This document shows, in pieces, positions 26,206 through 33,437 of a stretch of DNA of 34,025 nt. A program made the translations under genes and the position numbers. The notes under the pieces were generated by a model. It did not search any database. It was given only the letters and a program-made list of their open reading frames with translations, and was not told where the DNA came from. The stretch lies in the NCBI RefSeq assembly GCF_000787775.1, contig NZ_BBPM01000011.1:1-34025 (forward strand), in the 5' to 3' direction. This stretch comes from Streptacidiphilus carbonis. GTDB lineage: Bacteria > Actinomycetota > Actinomycetes > Streptomycetales > Streptomycetaceae. The first letter of the stretch is position 1. Each line of letters starts with the position of its first letter.

Positions 26206-26244
26206 TCTGACCCGAGGTGATCAGCGCAGCGACTCTGGCGTTCC

Positions 26245-26260
26245 TGAGTACCCGTACTCA
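26245..26260. promoter_or_regulatory. 16-bp palindrome upstream of the YiaA/YiaB gene
   Basis: TGAGTAC-CC-GTACTCA is a perfect 7-bp inverted repeat, centred about 43 bp before the ATG of the next gene. It lies in host DNA outside the IS and is a good operator candidate. No regulator gene stands beside it. Confidence 0.5.
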
Positions 26261-26295
26261 TGCCGGGCGCCGGGCGCCGGCGGCATCCTGACGGC

Positions 26296-26586
26296 ATGAC
26301 CACTCCCGTCAGACGCAGCACCACCGCCGCCTACCACGCGCAGGCGGTCATCTCGTTCGCGATCTCGGTCCTCGCCATGGGCGTGGGGATCGCCTATCTG
26401 TCGGCCGACGCCTGGATCCGCGCGTTCCTGGCGCTGGGCCTGCTCTATGTCGTCACCTCCGCCTTCACCCTGGCCAAGGTCATCCGTGACCGGCAGGACG
26501 AGGTCCAGGTCGTCTCCCGGGTCGACCAGGCCCGGCTGGACAAGCTGCTCGCCGAGCACGACCCCTTCCGGGTCGACACGCCCTGA
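26296..26586 (+). CDS. YiaA/YiaB family two-helix membrane protein
   Basis: A 96-residue inner-membrane protein with two transmembrane helices, about residues 17-36 (VISFAISVLAMGVGIAYL) and 42-62 (AFLALGLLYVVTSAFTLAKV), followed by a charged cytosolic tail. The helix-turn-helix of hydrophobic segments and the spacing fit the YiaA/YiaB domain, whose role is unknown. The ATG at 26296 gives the expected family length; an upstream in-frame ATG at 26260 would begin with a basic stretch lying within the promoter region. It has its own palindromic promoter region and faces the LPG-synthase-like gene tail to tail. Confidence 0.88.
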   Translation: MTTPVRRSTTAAYHAQAVISFAISVLAMGVGIAYLSADAWIRAFLALGLLYVVTSAFTLAKVIRDRQDEVQVVSRVDQARLDKLLAEHDPFRVDTP

Positions 26587-26628
26587 ACGCCGACATGTCG
26601 ACACACCCTGCTGCCCGGGGCGTTGCTC

Positions 26629-27624
26629 TCAGAGCTTCTCGTGCCGCTGCAGCCAGACGAAGGCCAGCCAGCCGGGGAGCACCGGCAGCCACAGCGTGAG
26701 CAGCCGGTAGAGCAGCACGGCCACCAGGGCGTCGTGGTAGGGGAGCCCCGCGGTCTGGGCGACCGCCCCGGCGAGTACCACCTCCACCCCGCCGATCCCG
26801 CCCGGCGTGGGGACGGTCGAGCCGAGTGCGCCGCCGACCAGGTTGGCCAGGGCGACGGCGGCGAAGCCGGGATCCCTGCCGAGCGCCAGCAGGCAGCAGT
26901 AGAGGCAGCCGGCCGCGGCGAGCGAGACCAGGAGCTGGCCGGCGACCCCGACGGCCAGCTTCCCGGGTTGGTGCAGCAGCTCGCGCAGCCGCGGCAGCAC
27001 ACCCTCCAGCAGCGGCCTGACCAGGCCGGTCAGCCGGCGCCGCAGCCGCGGCACCCCGACCGCGACCAGTGCCACCAGGGCGACGGCGGCCACCACGCCG
27101 ATCACGGTGTCGGTCACCAGCGGGGAGGTCTGCGTCGAGGGCCGGTAGCGCACGCTGGCCAGATAGCCGAACACCCCGGTCAGCATCAGGTGCAGCACCA
27201 GGCCGACCGCCTGGGAGACGCCGATGCTGGACAGCGCCTGCCCCGGCGGGATCCCGACCCGTTGCAGGAAGCGGGTGCTGATCGCCAGCCCGCCCACGCC
27301 GCCGGGGGTGACCACATTGGCGAACCCGCCGGCCACCTGGAGCAGGAAGCTCCGCACCGGATCGAGTCGCTCGGGGACGAAGCCGATGTAGCTCATGGTG
27401 GCGGCCACCAGGCCGCCGACGGCGCAGAGCAGTGCCAGCGCGAGCCACTCCGGGCGGGCCCGGGCCAGCGAGGCCAGCGGGTTGTTGTTGGGGCTGGTGA
27501 GCTGGAGGACCAGCAGATAGCCGGCGCCGGCCCCGGCGAAGAGCGCCAGCAGCGCCCGGATCCGCCGCCGCGGCCGGCGCGGCGGGGTGGATTCGGGGGA
27601 CTGCTGCCGCACCGCTTCCGTCAT
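26629..27624 (-). CDS. Lysylphosphatidylglycerol-synthase TM-region-like (UPF0104-type) membrane protein
   Basis: A 331-residue polytopic membrane protein with about eight transmembrane helices. It shows the hallmarks of the LPG-synthase transmembrane (flippase) family: NVVTPGGVGGLAISTRFL (about 125-142) and its second copy STVPTPGGIGGVEVVL (about 270-285), the repeated PGG/GG motif. It has no C-terminal aminoacyl-transferase domain, so it probably moves a lipid or lipid-linked glycan between leaflets rather than adding lysine. The N-terminus (1-25) is Arg/Pro-rich. The ATG at 27624 has GGGGG nine bases upstream. A PlsC acyltransferase gene lies 71 bp upstream on the same strand, so a joint role in phospholipid metabolism is plausible. 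Confidence 0.88.
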   Translation of the reverse strand: MTEAVRQQSPESTPPRRPRRRIRALLALFAGAGAGYLLVLQLTSPNNNPLASLARARPEWLALALLCAVGGLVAATMSYIGFVPERLDPVRSFLLQVAGGFANVVTPGGVGGLAISTRFLQRVGIPPGQALSSIGVSQAVGLVLHLMLTGVFGYLASVRYRPSTQTSPLVTDTVIGVVAAVALVALVAVGVPRLRRRLTGLVRPLLEGVLPRLRELLHQPGKLAVGVAGQLLVSLAAAGCLYCCLLALGRDPGFAAVALANLVGGALGSTVPTPGGIGGVEVVLAGAVAQTAGLPYHDALVAVLLYRLLTLWLPVLPGWLAFVWLQRHEKL

Positions 27625-27694
27625 CCGAAAAGCCCCCAGTGGATCGGCGCACTTATCGGTTACCCGTCCGGGGCACTGCGCCAACCCCGGGCGG

Positions 27695-28498
27695 CTACCG
27701 GGTCTTGCCGGCCCCGTCGTCGGCCGCCTCGGCGCGGGCGGCGCGGCGGGCGGCCTTCTCGGCGTTCTCCTTCTCGTCCTCGGCCTCGGCGACCTCGGGG
27801 GTCGGCGCGGTGCCGCCGAGGTCGGCCGGCAGCCACCAGCGGTCCTCGGGGCCGCCGGGGGCGTCCGGGTAGCCGGTCTGGGCTCGGTCGAGCAGCTCGG
27901 TCATGGCGGCGCGCAGCCGCCGGGTGACCATCACCGGCTTGTCCTCGGGGGCGAGCACGATCGGCTCGCCGATGATGATGGTGATCGGGGTGTGACGGCG
28001 GGTCAGCGTCTTGGGACGGCCCTTGGTCCACAACCGCTGGGTGCCCCAGAGGGCGACGGGCAGCAGCGGCACGCCCGCGTCGGCGGCCATCCGGGCCGCG
28101 CCGGTCTTGAACTTCTTCAGCTTGAAGGAGCGGCTGATGGTCGCCTCGGGGAAGACCCCGACCACCTCGCCCGCCTTCAGCGCCTTCACCGCGGCCTCGT
28201 AGGCGGGTTGGCCGTCGAGCCGGTCCACCGGGATGTGCTTCATGCCGCGCATCAGCGGCCCGGAGATCCTGTGCCGGAAGACTTCGTCCTTGGCCATGAA
28301 GCGGGTCTTGCGCTTGCCGGCCTTCAGCGCGCCCCATCCGGCGAAGATGAAGTCGAGGTAGCTGACGTGGTTGCTGACCAGGACGGCCCCGCCGGTCCGC
28401 GGCACATTCTCCGCCCCGATGATGTCGATCTTGAGGTCGAGCGCCCGGAACAGAGTGAGCGCGGCCCCGATGATCGGCGGGTACACGAGATCAGCCAC
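27695..28498 (-). CDS. PlsC-type 1-acylglycerol-3-phosphate acyltransferase
   Basis: A 267-residue lysophospholipid acyltransferase. The catalytic HX4D motif is NHVSYLD with His44 and Asp49; the phosphate-binding segment is GVFPEATISRSF (about 115-126), a variant of the usual FPEGT. A hydrophobic N-terminus (PPIIGAALTLFRAL) should anchor it in the inner membrane. It would acylate lysophosphatidate or a related lipid. The last 45 residues are Ala/Glu/Lys-rich and probably disordered. GTG at 28498 with AGGA six bases upstream is a good start. TACTGT (28541-28536) may be its -10; no clear -35 is seen. The LPG-synthase-like gene downstream may be co-transcribed. Confidence 0.92.
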   Translation of the reverse strand: MADLVYPPIIGAALTLFRALDLKIDIIGAENVPRTGGAVLVSNHVSYLDFIFAGWGALKAGKRKTRFMAKDEVFRHRISGPLMRGMKHIPVDRLDGQPAYEAAVKALKAGEVVGVFPEATISRSFKLKKFKTGAARMAADAGVPLLPVALWGTQRLWTKGRPKTLTRRHTPITIIIGEPIVLAPEDKPVMVTRRLRAAMTELLDRAQTGYPDAPGGPEDRWWLPADLGGTAPTPEVAEAEDEKENAEKAARRAARAEAADDGAGKTR

Positions 28499-28648
28499 GG
28501 TTTGTCCTACTTCCCAAGGGCTGGCGCCCGGTCCGACAGTATGTCGATGTATCGTCCCCTGCCCGACAGCACCGTGTCACTCCGGGGAGCACCAGCACTT
28601 GAGGAGACGGCGGTCACACCGCCGCCTTCCAGCCTACGTTCTGCGGCC

Positions 28649-29122
28649 CTACTGGCCGGTACCGCTCCCACCTGCGCCGACGGTTCGCAGCCGGTCCTGT
28701 CCGCGGCGCAGCATCAGGTAGCCCTCGCAGCCGAGGCAGTAGCCGAAGGCGGCGTTGAGGAAGGCGGCGGCCAGCGCGCAGCCGGTGGCGGCCAGGCCCA
28801 GCCAGGTGGTGCCGGACAGGTAGCCGACCGTTCCGATCAGGGCGAACACCAGCCCGACCGCCTGGGCGAAGCGCGGTGGGGCGGCGTCTTCCAGCTCGGC
28901 CGGCGGTCCGAGGCGGGGGCGGACGAAGGTACGGAACAGCCATCCGTACGGCGAGCGGCCGAGCCCGGCCAGCGCGCCCAGGGCGAAGACCACCGCCTGT
29001 GCGGCCAGCAGCCAGCCGCTGCCGGTGATCAGGACGGCGGCGAGGACCACGGTGGTGATCCAGGCGGCGAAACGGGGGCCGCGCGGATCGATGCGGCCGG
29101 GCGGCGGTGCGGGGGTGGGCAT
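28649..29122 (-). CDS. DUF4395 membrane protein
   Basis: A 157-residue membrane protein of the DUF4395 family with about four transmembrane helices: pairs at about 20-55 and 87-125. The conserved ending CLGCEGYLMLRR carries a Cys129-x-x-Cys132 pair, probably redox-active. The family often lies next to thioredoxin or sulfurtransferase genes, as here: the divergent neighbour at 29387 is a thioredoxin-like protein with a CxxC. The pair could move reducing equivalents across the membrane. The ATG at 29122 follows GGAG with a six-base gap. A cysteine-containing leader peptide and a heptamer repeat precede it, suggesting attenuation control by cysteine or sulfur supply. Confidence 0.88.
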   Translation of the reverse strand: MPTPAPPPGRIDPRGPRFAAWITTVVLAAVLITGSGWLLAAQAVVFALGALAGLGRSPYGWLFRTFVRPRLGPPAELEDAAPPRFAQAVGLVFALIGTVGYLSGTTWLGLAATGCALAAAFLNAAFGYCLGCEGYLMLRRGQDRLRTVGAGGSGTGQ

Positions 29123-29187
29123 GGCGGACTCCAAGGGGACGATGCCAAAGGGAGGTTGGGTACGGTGCCGGCGGTCGCGGCAATCGC

Positions 29188-29239
29188 GAGGTGCGAGGTG
29201 CGCGGTGCGAGGTGCGAGGCGCGGGGCGCGGGGCCTCGC
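29188..29239 (-). promoter_or_regulatory. Heptamer tandem repeat and putative attenuator
   Basis: Six 7-bp units run from 29188 to 29229 on the plus strand: GAGGTGC twice, GCGGTGC, GAGGTGC, GAGGCGC and GGGGCGC. On the minus-strand RNA the arm GCGAGGC (29239-29233), six bases after the leader stop codon, can pair with GCCTCGC at 29220-29214 (7 bp) or with later repeat copies at 29212-29207, 29198-29193 and 29191-29185. These are mutually exclusive hairpins, so ribosome position on the leader could decide which forms. The fold is read by eye only. Confidence 0.5.
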
Positions 29240-29244
29240 GGGGG

Positions 29245-29334
29245 TCAGCGACAGCGCGAGGCGGCGGCCCGGCACAGGTCGATGACCAGGCGCCGGGTGA
29301 GGCCTGCGGCCTCGTTCCGTCCGTTGGGGTCCAT
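29245..29334 (-). CDS. Cysteine-containing leader peptide upstream of DUF4395
   Basis: A 29-residue open frame whose end is LTRRLVIDLCRAAASRCR. It resembles the short actinobacterial leader peptides with an RR...DLCR...CR end that precede sulfur and thiol genes; this similarity is from memory. Its Cys codons are at 29274-29272 and 29253-29251, close to the stop. TAGCAT (29348-29343) stands so near the ATG that the mRNA is probably leaderless. Translation speed at the Cys codons could signal cysteine supply to the following repeat region. The downstream gene is DUF4395, 122 bp away. It is not likely to work as a free protein. Confidence 0.65.
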   Translation of the reverse strand: MDPNGRNEAAGLTRRLVIDLCRAAASRCR

Positions 29335-29386
29335 GCTTCGAGATGCTACGCGCACTTCGGGGCGGTGAGCAGGCATCCTTGGGGGC

Positions 29387-29803
29387 ATGACAGGACTGGT
29401 GGTGTGCTTGGCGGTGCTGGCGCTCTCGGGCGCCTTCGGGCTGCTGCGCATGCGTGGGCGGGGAAGGCTGCGGATGCGGGGCAGTGACGACGGGGTGCGG
29501 CTGGACGCCGTGGAGCTCGGCGCGGAACTGGGCGAGCGGGCGACGCTGGTGCAGTTCTCCTCGGCCTTCTGCCAGCCGTGCCGGGCCACCAAGCGGGTGC
29601 TCGGCGAGGTGGCCGGGATGGTCGACGGCGTGGCGCACATCGAGATCGACGCCGAGTCCCGGCTGGAACTGGTGCGGCAGCTGGGCATCCTGAGCACCCC
29701 GACGGTGCTGGTCCTGGACGCGGACGGCGCGCTGGTCCGGCGCGCTGTCGGCCAGCCGCGCCGGGCGGACGTGATCGCGGCGCTGGGCGAGGCCGTGGCC
29801 TGA
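29387..29803 (+). CDS. Membrane-anchored thioredoxin-family protein
   Basis: A 138-residue protein with an N-terminal helix (about 3-20) that anchors it in the membrane, a short basic linker (RMRGRGRLRMRG) and a thioredoxin fold (about 37-136). The active site is FCQPC, with Cys62 and Cys65, and the cis-proline is in ILSTPTVLVLD. The dipeptide QP in the active site is unusual compared with GP in thioredoxins. The basic linker after the helix suggests that the fold stays in the cytosol, but the topology is uncertain. ATG at 29387 follows GGGGG. It diverges from the leader peptide and DUF4395 unit; a shared thiol-redox function is likely. Confidence 0.87.
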   Translation: MTGLVVCLAVLALSGAFGLLRMRGRGRLRMRGSDDGVRLDAVELGAELGERATLVQFSSAFCQPCRATKRVLGEVAGMVDGVAHIEIDAESRLELVRQLGILSTPTVLVLDADGALVRRAVGQPRRADVIAALGEAVA

Positions 29804-30048
29804 GAACCGCTGCCTGAAGGCCTCGTCCACCGGTCAATAGGTGCAAGGTCACAGTGACTCCGCGTTGCGGTGCGCCACCGCATGGTCTTGCGTGGGGGAC
29901 TATAGGGCAACGGCGCTGCACCACTGAGCCAGGGCGTAAGCTACTGACGGGTAGCAAGAACACGGCTACCTGTGTTTATCCTTCCGGAGGTTCCGGCGCC
30001 CAGGGAACAGATGCCGGACGTGACCAGTACCAGTACAGGAGACAGGCC
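29804..30048. promoter_or_regulatory. etfBA upstream region with operator candidate at 29937-29955
   Basis: The 245-bp gap holds no gene that I can support. TAAGCT (29937-29942) may be the -10 of etfB and is overlapped by the dyad GCTAC-TGACGG-GTAGC (29940-29955). Aligned with the site at 884-902, 14 of 19 positions agree, including the -10-like hexamer. A GTCACAGTGAC palindrome (about 29849-29859) lies upstream. The leader from here to etfB would be about 100 nt. Confidence 0.5.
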
Positions 30049-30834
30049 GTGAGCTTGAGGATCGTTGTCTGTGTGAAGTACGTGCCCGATGCGACCGGCG
30101 ACCGTCGCTTCGCCGACGACAACACGACCGACCGGGATTCCGTCGACGGGCTCCTTTCGGAGCTGGACGAGTACGGCGTGGAGCAGGCGCTGAAGATCGC
30201 GGAGGCCTCCGGCGACGCCGAGGTCACCGTGCTCACCGTCGGCCCGGACGACGCCAAGGACGCGCTGCGCAAGGCGCTGTCCATGGGCGCCGACAAGGCC
30301 GTCCACGTCAACGACGACGACATCCACGGCACCGATGTCATCGGCACCTCGGCGATCCTCGCCAAGGCGATCGAGAAGACCGGCTTCGACCTGGTGGTCT
30401 GCGGCATGGCCTCGACCGACGGCACCATGGGCGTCATCCCCGCGCTGCTCTCCGAGCGCCTGGGCGTCCCGCAGGTCACCCTGCTCTCCGAGGTCGGCGT
30501 CGAGGGCGGCACGGTCAAGGGCCGCCGCGACGGCGACGCCGCCACCGAGCTGCTGGAGGCCTCCCTCCCGGCCGTGGTCTCGGTCACCGACCAGTCCGGC
30601 GAGGCCCGCTACCCGTCCTTCAAGGGCATCATGGCCGCCAAGAAGAAGCCGGTGGAGTCCCTGGACCTGGACGACCTGGGCATCGAGGCGGACGAGGTCG
30701 GCCTGGCCGGCGCCTGGACCGCGGTCGACAGCGCGACGGCCCGTCCGGCCCGCACCGCCGGCACGATCGTCAAGGACGAGGGCGAGGGCGGCAAGCAGCT
30801 CGCCGAGTTCCTGGCTTCGCAGAAGTTCATCTAG
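30049..30834 (+). CDS. etfB: Electron transfer flavoprotein subunit beta
   Basis: A 261-residue ETF beta subunit, full length. The start VSLRIVVCVKYVPDATGDRRF is the standard N-terminus, and the adenine-nucleotide region DVIGTSAILAKAIEKTGFDLVVCGMASTDGTMGVIPALLSERLG is clear at about residues 95-138. ETF takes electrons from acyl-CoA dehydrogenases and passes them to the quinone pool; the beta subunit binds AMP structurally. The GTG at 30049 has AGGAG seven bases upstream, which decides the start over longer in-frame openings. etfA follows 55 bp later in the same operon. The candidate operator on its promoter would link expression to fatty-acid or acyl-CoA supply. Confidence 0.97.
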   Translation: MSLRIVVCVKYVPDATGDRRFADDNTTDRDSVDGLLSELDEYGVEQALKIAEASGDAEVTVLTVGPDDAKDALRKALSMGADKAVHVNDDDIHGTDVIGTSAILAKAIEKTGFDLVVCGMASTDGTMGVIPALLSERLGVPQVTLLSEVGVEGGTVKGRRDGDAATELLEASLPAVVSVTDQSGEARYPSFKGIMAAKKKPVESLDLDDLGIEADEVGLAGAWTAVDSATARPARTAGTIVKDEGEGGKQLAEFLASQKFI

Positions 30835-30889
30835 AGCCCAGCGCTCTGTCCCGCATCCCTTGACATTGAATTCTCTGGAGAGCTGAGCA

Positions 30890-31861
30890 ATGGGTGAAGT
30901 CCTCGTCCTCGTCGACCATGTGGACGGTGCCGTCCGCAAGCCGACCCTCGAACTGCTGACGCTGGCCCGCCGTATCGGCGAGCCCTCGGCCGTCCTCCTC
31001 GGCGCCGGCCCGGCCGCCGCCGACCTCGCCGCCAAGCTGGGCGAGTACGGCGCCGCGAAGGTGTACACCGCCGACGCCGCCGAGTTCGCCGACTACCTGG
31101 TCGTCCCGAAGGTGGACGCGCTGGAGCAGATCGCCAAGGCCGCGGGCGAGCCCGCCGCCGTGCTGGTCACCTCGTCCGGTGAGGGCAAGGAGATCGCGGC
31201 CCGGCTGGCGCTGCGCCTCGGCTCCGGCGTGATCACCGACGCGGTGGACCTCAACGCCGGCGACAGCGGCCCGGTCGCCACCCAGTCGGCGTTCGCCGCC
31301 TCCTTCACCACCACCTCGCGGGTCTCCCGCGGGGTGCCGGTGATCACCGTCAAGCCCAACGCGACCAGCCCCGAGGCGGCCGCGGCCGCGGGCGCGGTCG
31401 AGGCCGTCACGGTCACCTTCGGCGCGGGCGCGACCGGCACCAAGGTCACCTCCCGCACCCCGCGGGTCTCCACGGGCCGCCCGGAGCTGACGGAGGCCGC
31501 GATCGTGGTCTCCGGCGGTCGCGGCGTCGGCGCGGCCGAAGGGTTCGGCGTGGTCGAGGAGCTGGCCGACGCGCTGGGCGCGGCGGTGGGCGCGAGCCGC
31601 GCGGCCGTGGACGCCGGGTGGTACCCGCACAGCAACCAGGTCGGCCAGACCGGCAAGCAGGTGTCGCCGCAGCTGTACATCGCCAACGGGATCTCCGGCG
31701 CGATCCAGCACCGCGCCGGGATGCAGACCTCGAAGACGATCGTCGCCGTCAACAAGGACGCCGAGGCGCCGATCTTCGAGCTGGCGGACTACGGCGTGGT
31801 CGGTGACCTGTTCAACGTGGTGCCGCAGTTGACCGCTGAGGTCAAGTCCCGCAAGGGCTAG
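30890..31861 (+). CDS. etfA: Electron transfer flavoprotein subunit alpha
   Basis: A 323-residue ETF alpha subunit. The N-terminal domain ([23 protein letters not shown]) is followed by the FAD-binding C-terminal domain: VVSGGRGVG (about 204-212), [11 protein letters not shown] (about 234-244), [25 protein letters not shown] and [20 protein letters not shown]. These bind FAD and form the heterodimer with EtfB. ATG at 30890 follows GGAGAG. It is the second gene of the operon; the stop is followed within 15 bp by a degenerate copy of the dispersed inverted repeat, so transcription may be attenuated before the ligase gene. Confidence 0.97.
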   Translation: MGEVLVLVDHVDGAVRKPTLELLTLARRIGEPSAVLLGAGPAAADLAAKLGEYGAAKVYTADAAEFADYLVVPKVDALEQIAKAAGEPAAVLVTSSGEGKEIAARLALRLGSGVITDAVDLNAGDSGPVATQSAFAASFTTTSRVSRGVPVITVKPNATSPEAAAAAGAVEAVTVTFGAGATGTKVTSRTPRVSTGRPELTEAAIVVSGGRGVGAAEGFGVVEELADALGAAVGASRAAVDAGWYPHSNQVGQTGKQVSPQLYIANGISGAIQHRAGMQTSKTIVAVNKDAEAPIFELADYGVVGDLFNVVPQLTAEVKSRKG

Positions 31862-31873
31862 TCTTTGGGTCTT

Positions 31874-31963
31874 CAGGGGCGCGGGGCTCTGCTTGATCAA
31901 CTGCGCGCGCTGCCGGCCGGCTACGTGCGCAGGGGGCTGGTCGCGCAGTTCCCAGCGCCCCTG
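31874..31963. repeat. Degenerate copy of the dispersed inverted repeat
   Basis: The right arm (31935-31963) matches the plus-strand arm at 18306-18334 in 28 of 29 bases. The left arm (from 31874, CAGGGGCGCGGGG) matches the complementary arm only partly. The loop is longer and GC-rich. The copy lies between etfA and the MatB-like gene. An in-frame extension of the ligase reading frame through it is not considered coding. Confidence 0.8.
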
Positions 31964-31987
31964 TGGGGGTCTACGGAGGTGGGCAAG

Positions 31988-33382
31988 GTGCTGCTCAAGG
32001 CGCTTGACGGTCGGTACCGCGACAGCGGAGATGCGCTGGTCGTGGACGGGGTTGCGCTTTCGCGGGAGCAACTGCTCGGGGCAGCGGGGGCTGTCGCCTC
32101 GCGGATCGCCGGGGCGCCCGCGCTGGCGGTGCTGGCGCGGCCCACCGTCGAGACGGTGATCGCCACGGTGGCCGGACTGCTGGCCGGCGTCCCGGTGGTG
32201 CCGGTGCCGCCGGACGCCGGGCCGAAGGAGCGGGAGCACATCCTGCGGGACTCCGGTGCGCCGCTGCTCGCCGTCGCCGCGGCCGACCGGGGCGTCGAGG
32301 CGTACGGTGCGCGGGTGCTGACGGTGGATCCGGCCGAGCGGAGCGCCTTCGCGGGCGAACCCGGCGGCGCTGCCGCCTTCATCCTCTACACCTCCGGCAC
32401 CACCGGGGCGCCCAAGGGCGTCCTCATCAGCCGGAGTGCCGTCGCCGCCGGGCTGGACGCGCTGGCCGGGGCGTGGGCCTGGACCGCCGAGGACACCCTG
32501 GTGCACGGGCTGCCGCTGTTCCATGTGCACGGGCTGATCCTCGGCGTGCTCGGTCCGCTGCGCACCGGGGGACGACTGGTGCACACCGGCCGGCCCACCG
32601 CCGCCGCCTACGCCGCGGCCGGCGGGTCGCTCTACTTCGGGGTGCCCACGGTGTGGTCGCGGGTCGCCGCCGACGGGGCCGCGGCCGAGGAGTTGGCCGG
32701 GGCGCGGCTGCTGGTGTCGGGCAGCGCGCCGCTGCCGGTCACCGTGTTCGAGCGGTTGCGCGAGCTCAGCGGGCATGCCCCGGTCGAGCGCTACGGCATG
32801 ACGGAGACGCTGATCACCCTGAGCACCCGGGCCGACGGCGAGCGCCGTCCCGGCAGTGTCGGGCTGCCGCTGGCCGGGGTCCGCACCCGGCTGGTCGGCG
32901 AGGACGGCGGACCGGTCCCGCACGACGGCGAGACCCTGGGCGAGCTGCAGGTCAGCGGACCGATGCTGAGCGCCGGCTATCTGGGCCGGCCGGACGCCGA
33001 CGCGGAGTGCCGTACCGCCGACGGCTGGTTCCGTACCGGTGACGTCGCGGTGATCGGGGCCGACGGCTTCCACCGGATCGTGGGCCGGGCCTCGGTCGAC
33101 CTGATCAAGAGCGGGGGCTTCCGGATCGGCGCGGGCGAGGTCGAGGCCGCGCTGCGGGACCACCCGGCCGTCGCCGACGCCGCGGTGGTGGGGGCTCCCG
33201 ATCCCGACCTGGGACAGGTCGTCGTCGCCTATGTGATCCCGGCCGGCCCGGTGACGGGGGATCAGCTGACGGCTTTCGTCGCCGAGCGGTTGTCCGTGCA
33301 CAAGCGGCCGCGACGGGTGGTCCTGGTGGACGACCTGCCGAGGAACGCGATGGGCAAGGTGCTCAAGGCCGAGCTGGCCTGA
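31988..33382 (+). CDS. MatB-like acyl-CoA synthetase (malonyl-CoA ligase type)
   Basis: A 464-residue ANL-superfamily ligase. The ATP loop TSGTTGAPKG is at residues 135-144; PLFHVHGL, RYGMTETLI, GWFRTGDVA and SGGFRIGAGEVE follow, and Lys457 in NAMGKVLK is the adenylation lysine. PLFHVHGLILGVLGPLR and the segment RADGERRPGSVGLPL closely resemble malonyl-CoA synthetase MatB of Streptomyces as I recall it, so malonate or methylmalonate is the best substrate guess. GTG at 31988 is preferred because GGAGG (31975-31979) is eight bases upstream; a GTG at 31979 overlaps that site, and farther starts run through a dispersed repeat. It follows etfBA in the same direction. Confidence 0.88.
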   Translation: MLLKALDGRYRDSGDALVVDGVALSREQLLGAAGAVASRIAGAPALAVLARPTVETVIATVAGLLAGVPVVPVPPDAGPKEREHILRDSGAPLLAVAAADRGVEAYGARVLTVDPAERSAFAGEPGGAAAFILYTSGTTGAPKGVLISRSAVAAGLDALAGAWAWTAEDTLVHGLPLFHVHGLILGVLGPLRTGGRLVHTGRPTAAAYAAAGGSLYFGVPTVWSRVAADGAAAEELAGARLLVSGSAPLPVTVFERLRELSGHAPVERYGMTETLITLSTRADGERRPGSVGLPLAGVRTRLVGEDGGPVPHDGETLGELQVSGPMLSAGYLGRPDADAECRTADGWFRTGDVAVIGADGFHRIVGRASVDLIKSGGFRIGAGEVEAALRDHPAVADAAVVGAPDPDLGQVVVAYVIPAGPVTGDQLTAFVAERLSVHKRPRRVVLVDDLPRNAMGKVLKAELA

Positions 33383-33437
33383 CACCGGGCTCGGCTGAAC
33401 TGGACAAACGCCGTTGCGTCCGCAGAGACTTCCCGGC

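Noticed and set aside
29960-30048. An upstream extension of etfB through an in-frame start near 29854
   Set aside because: The GTG at 30049 has AGGAG at ideal spacing and begins the conserved N-terminus; the extension crosses the operator and promoter.
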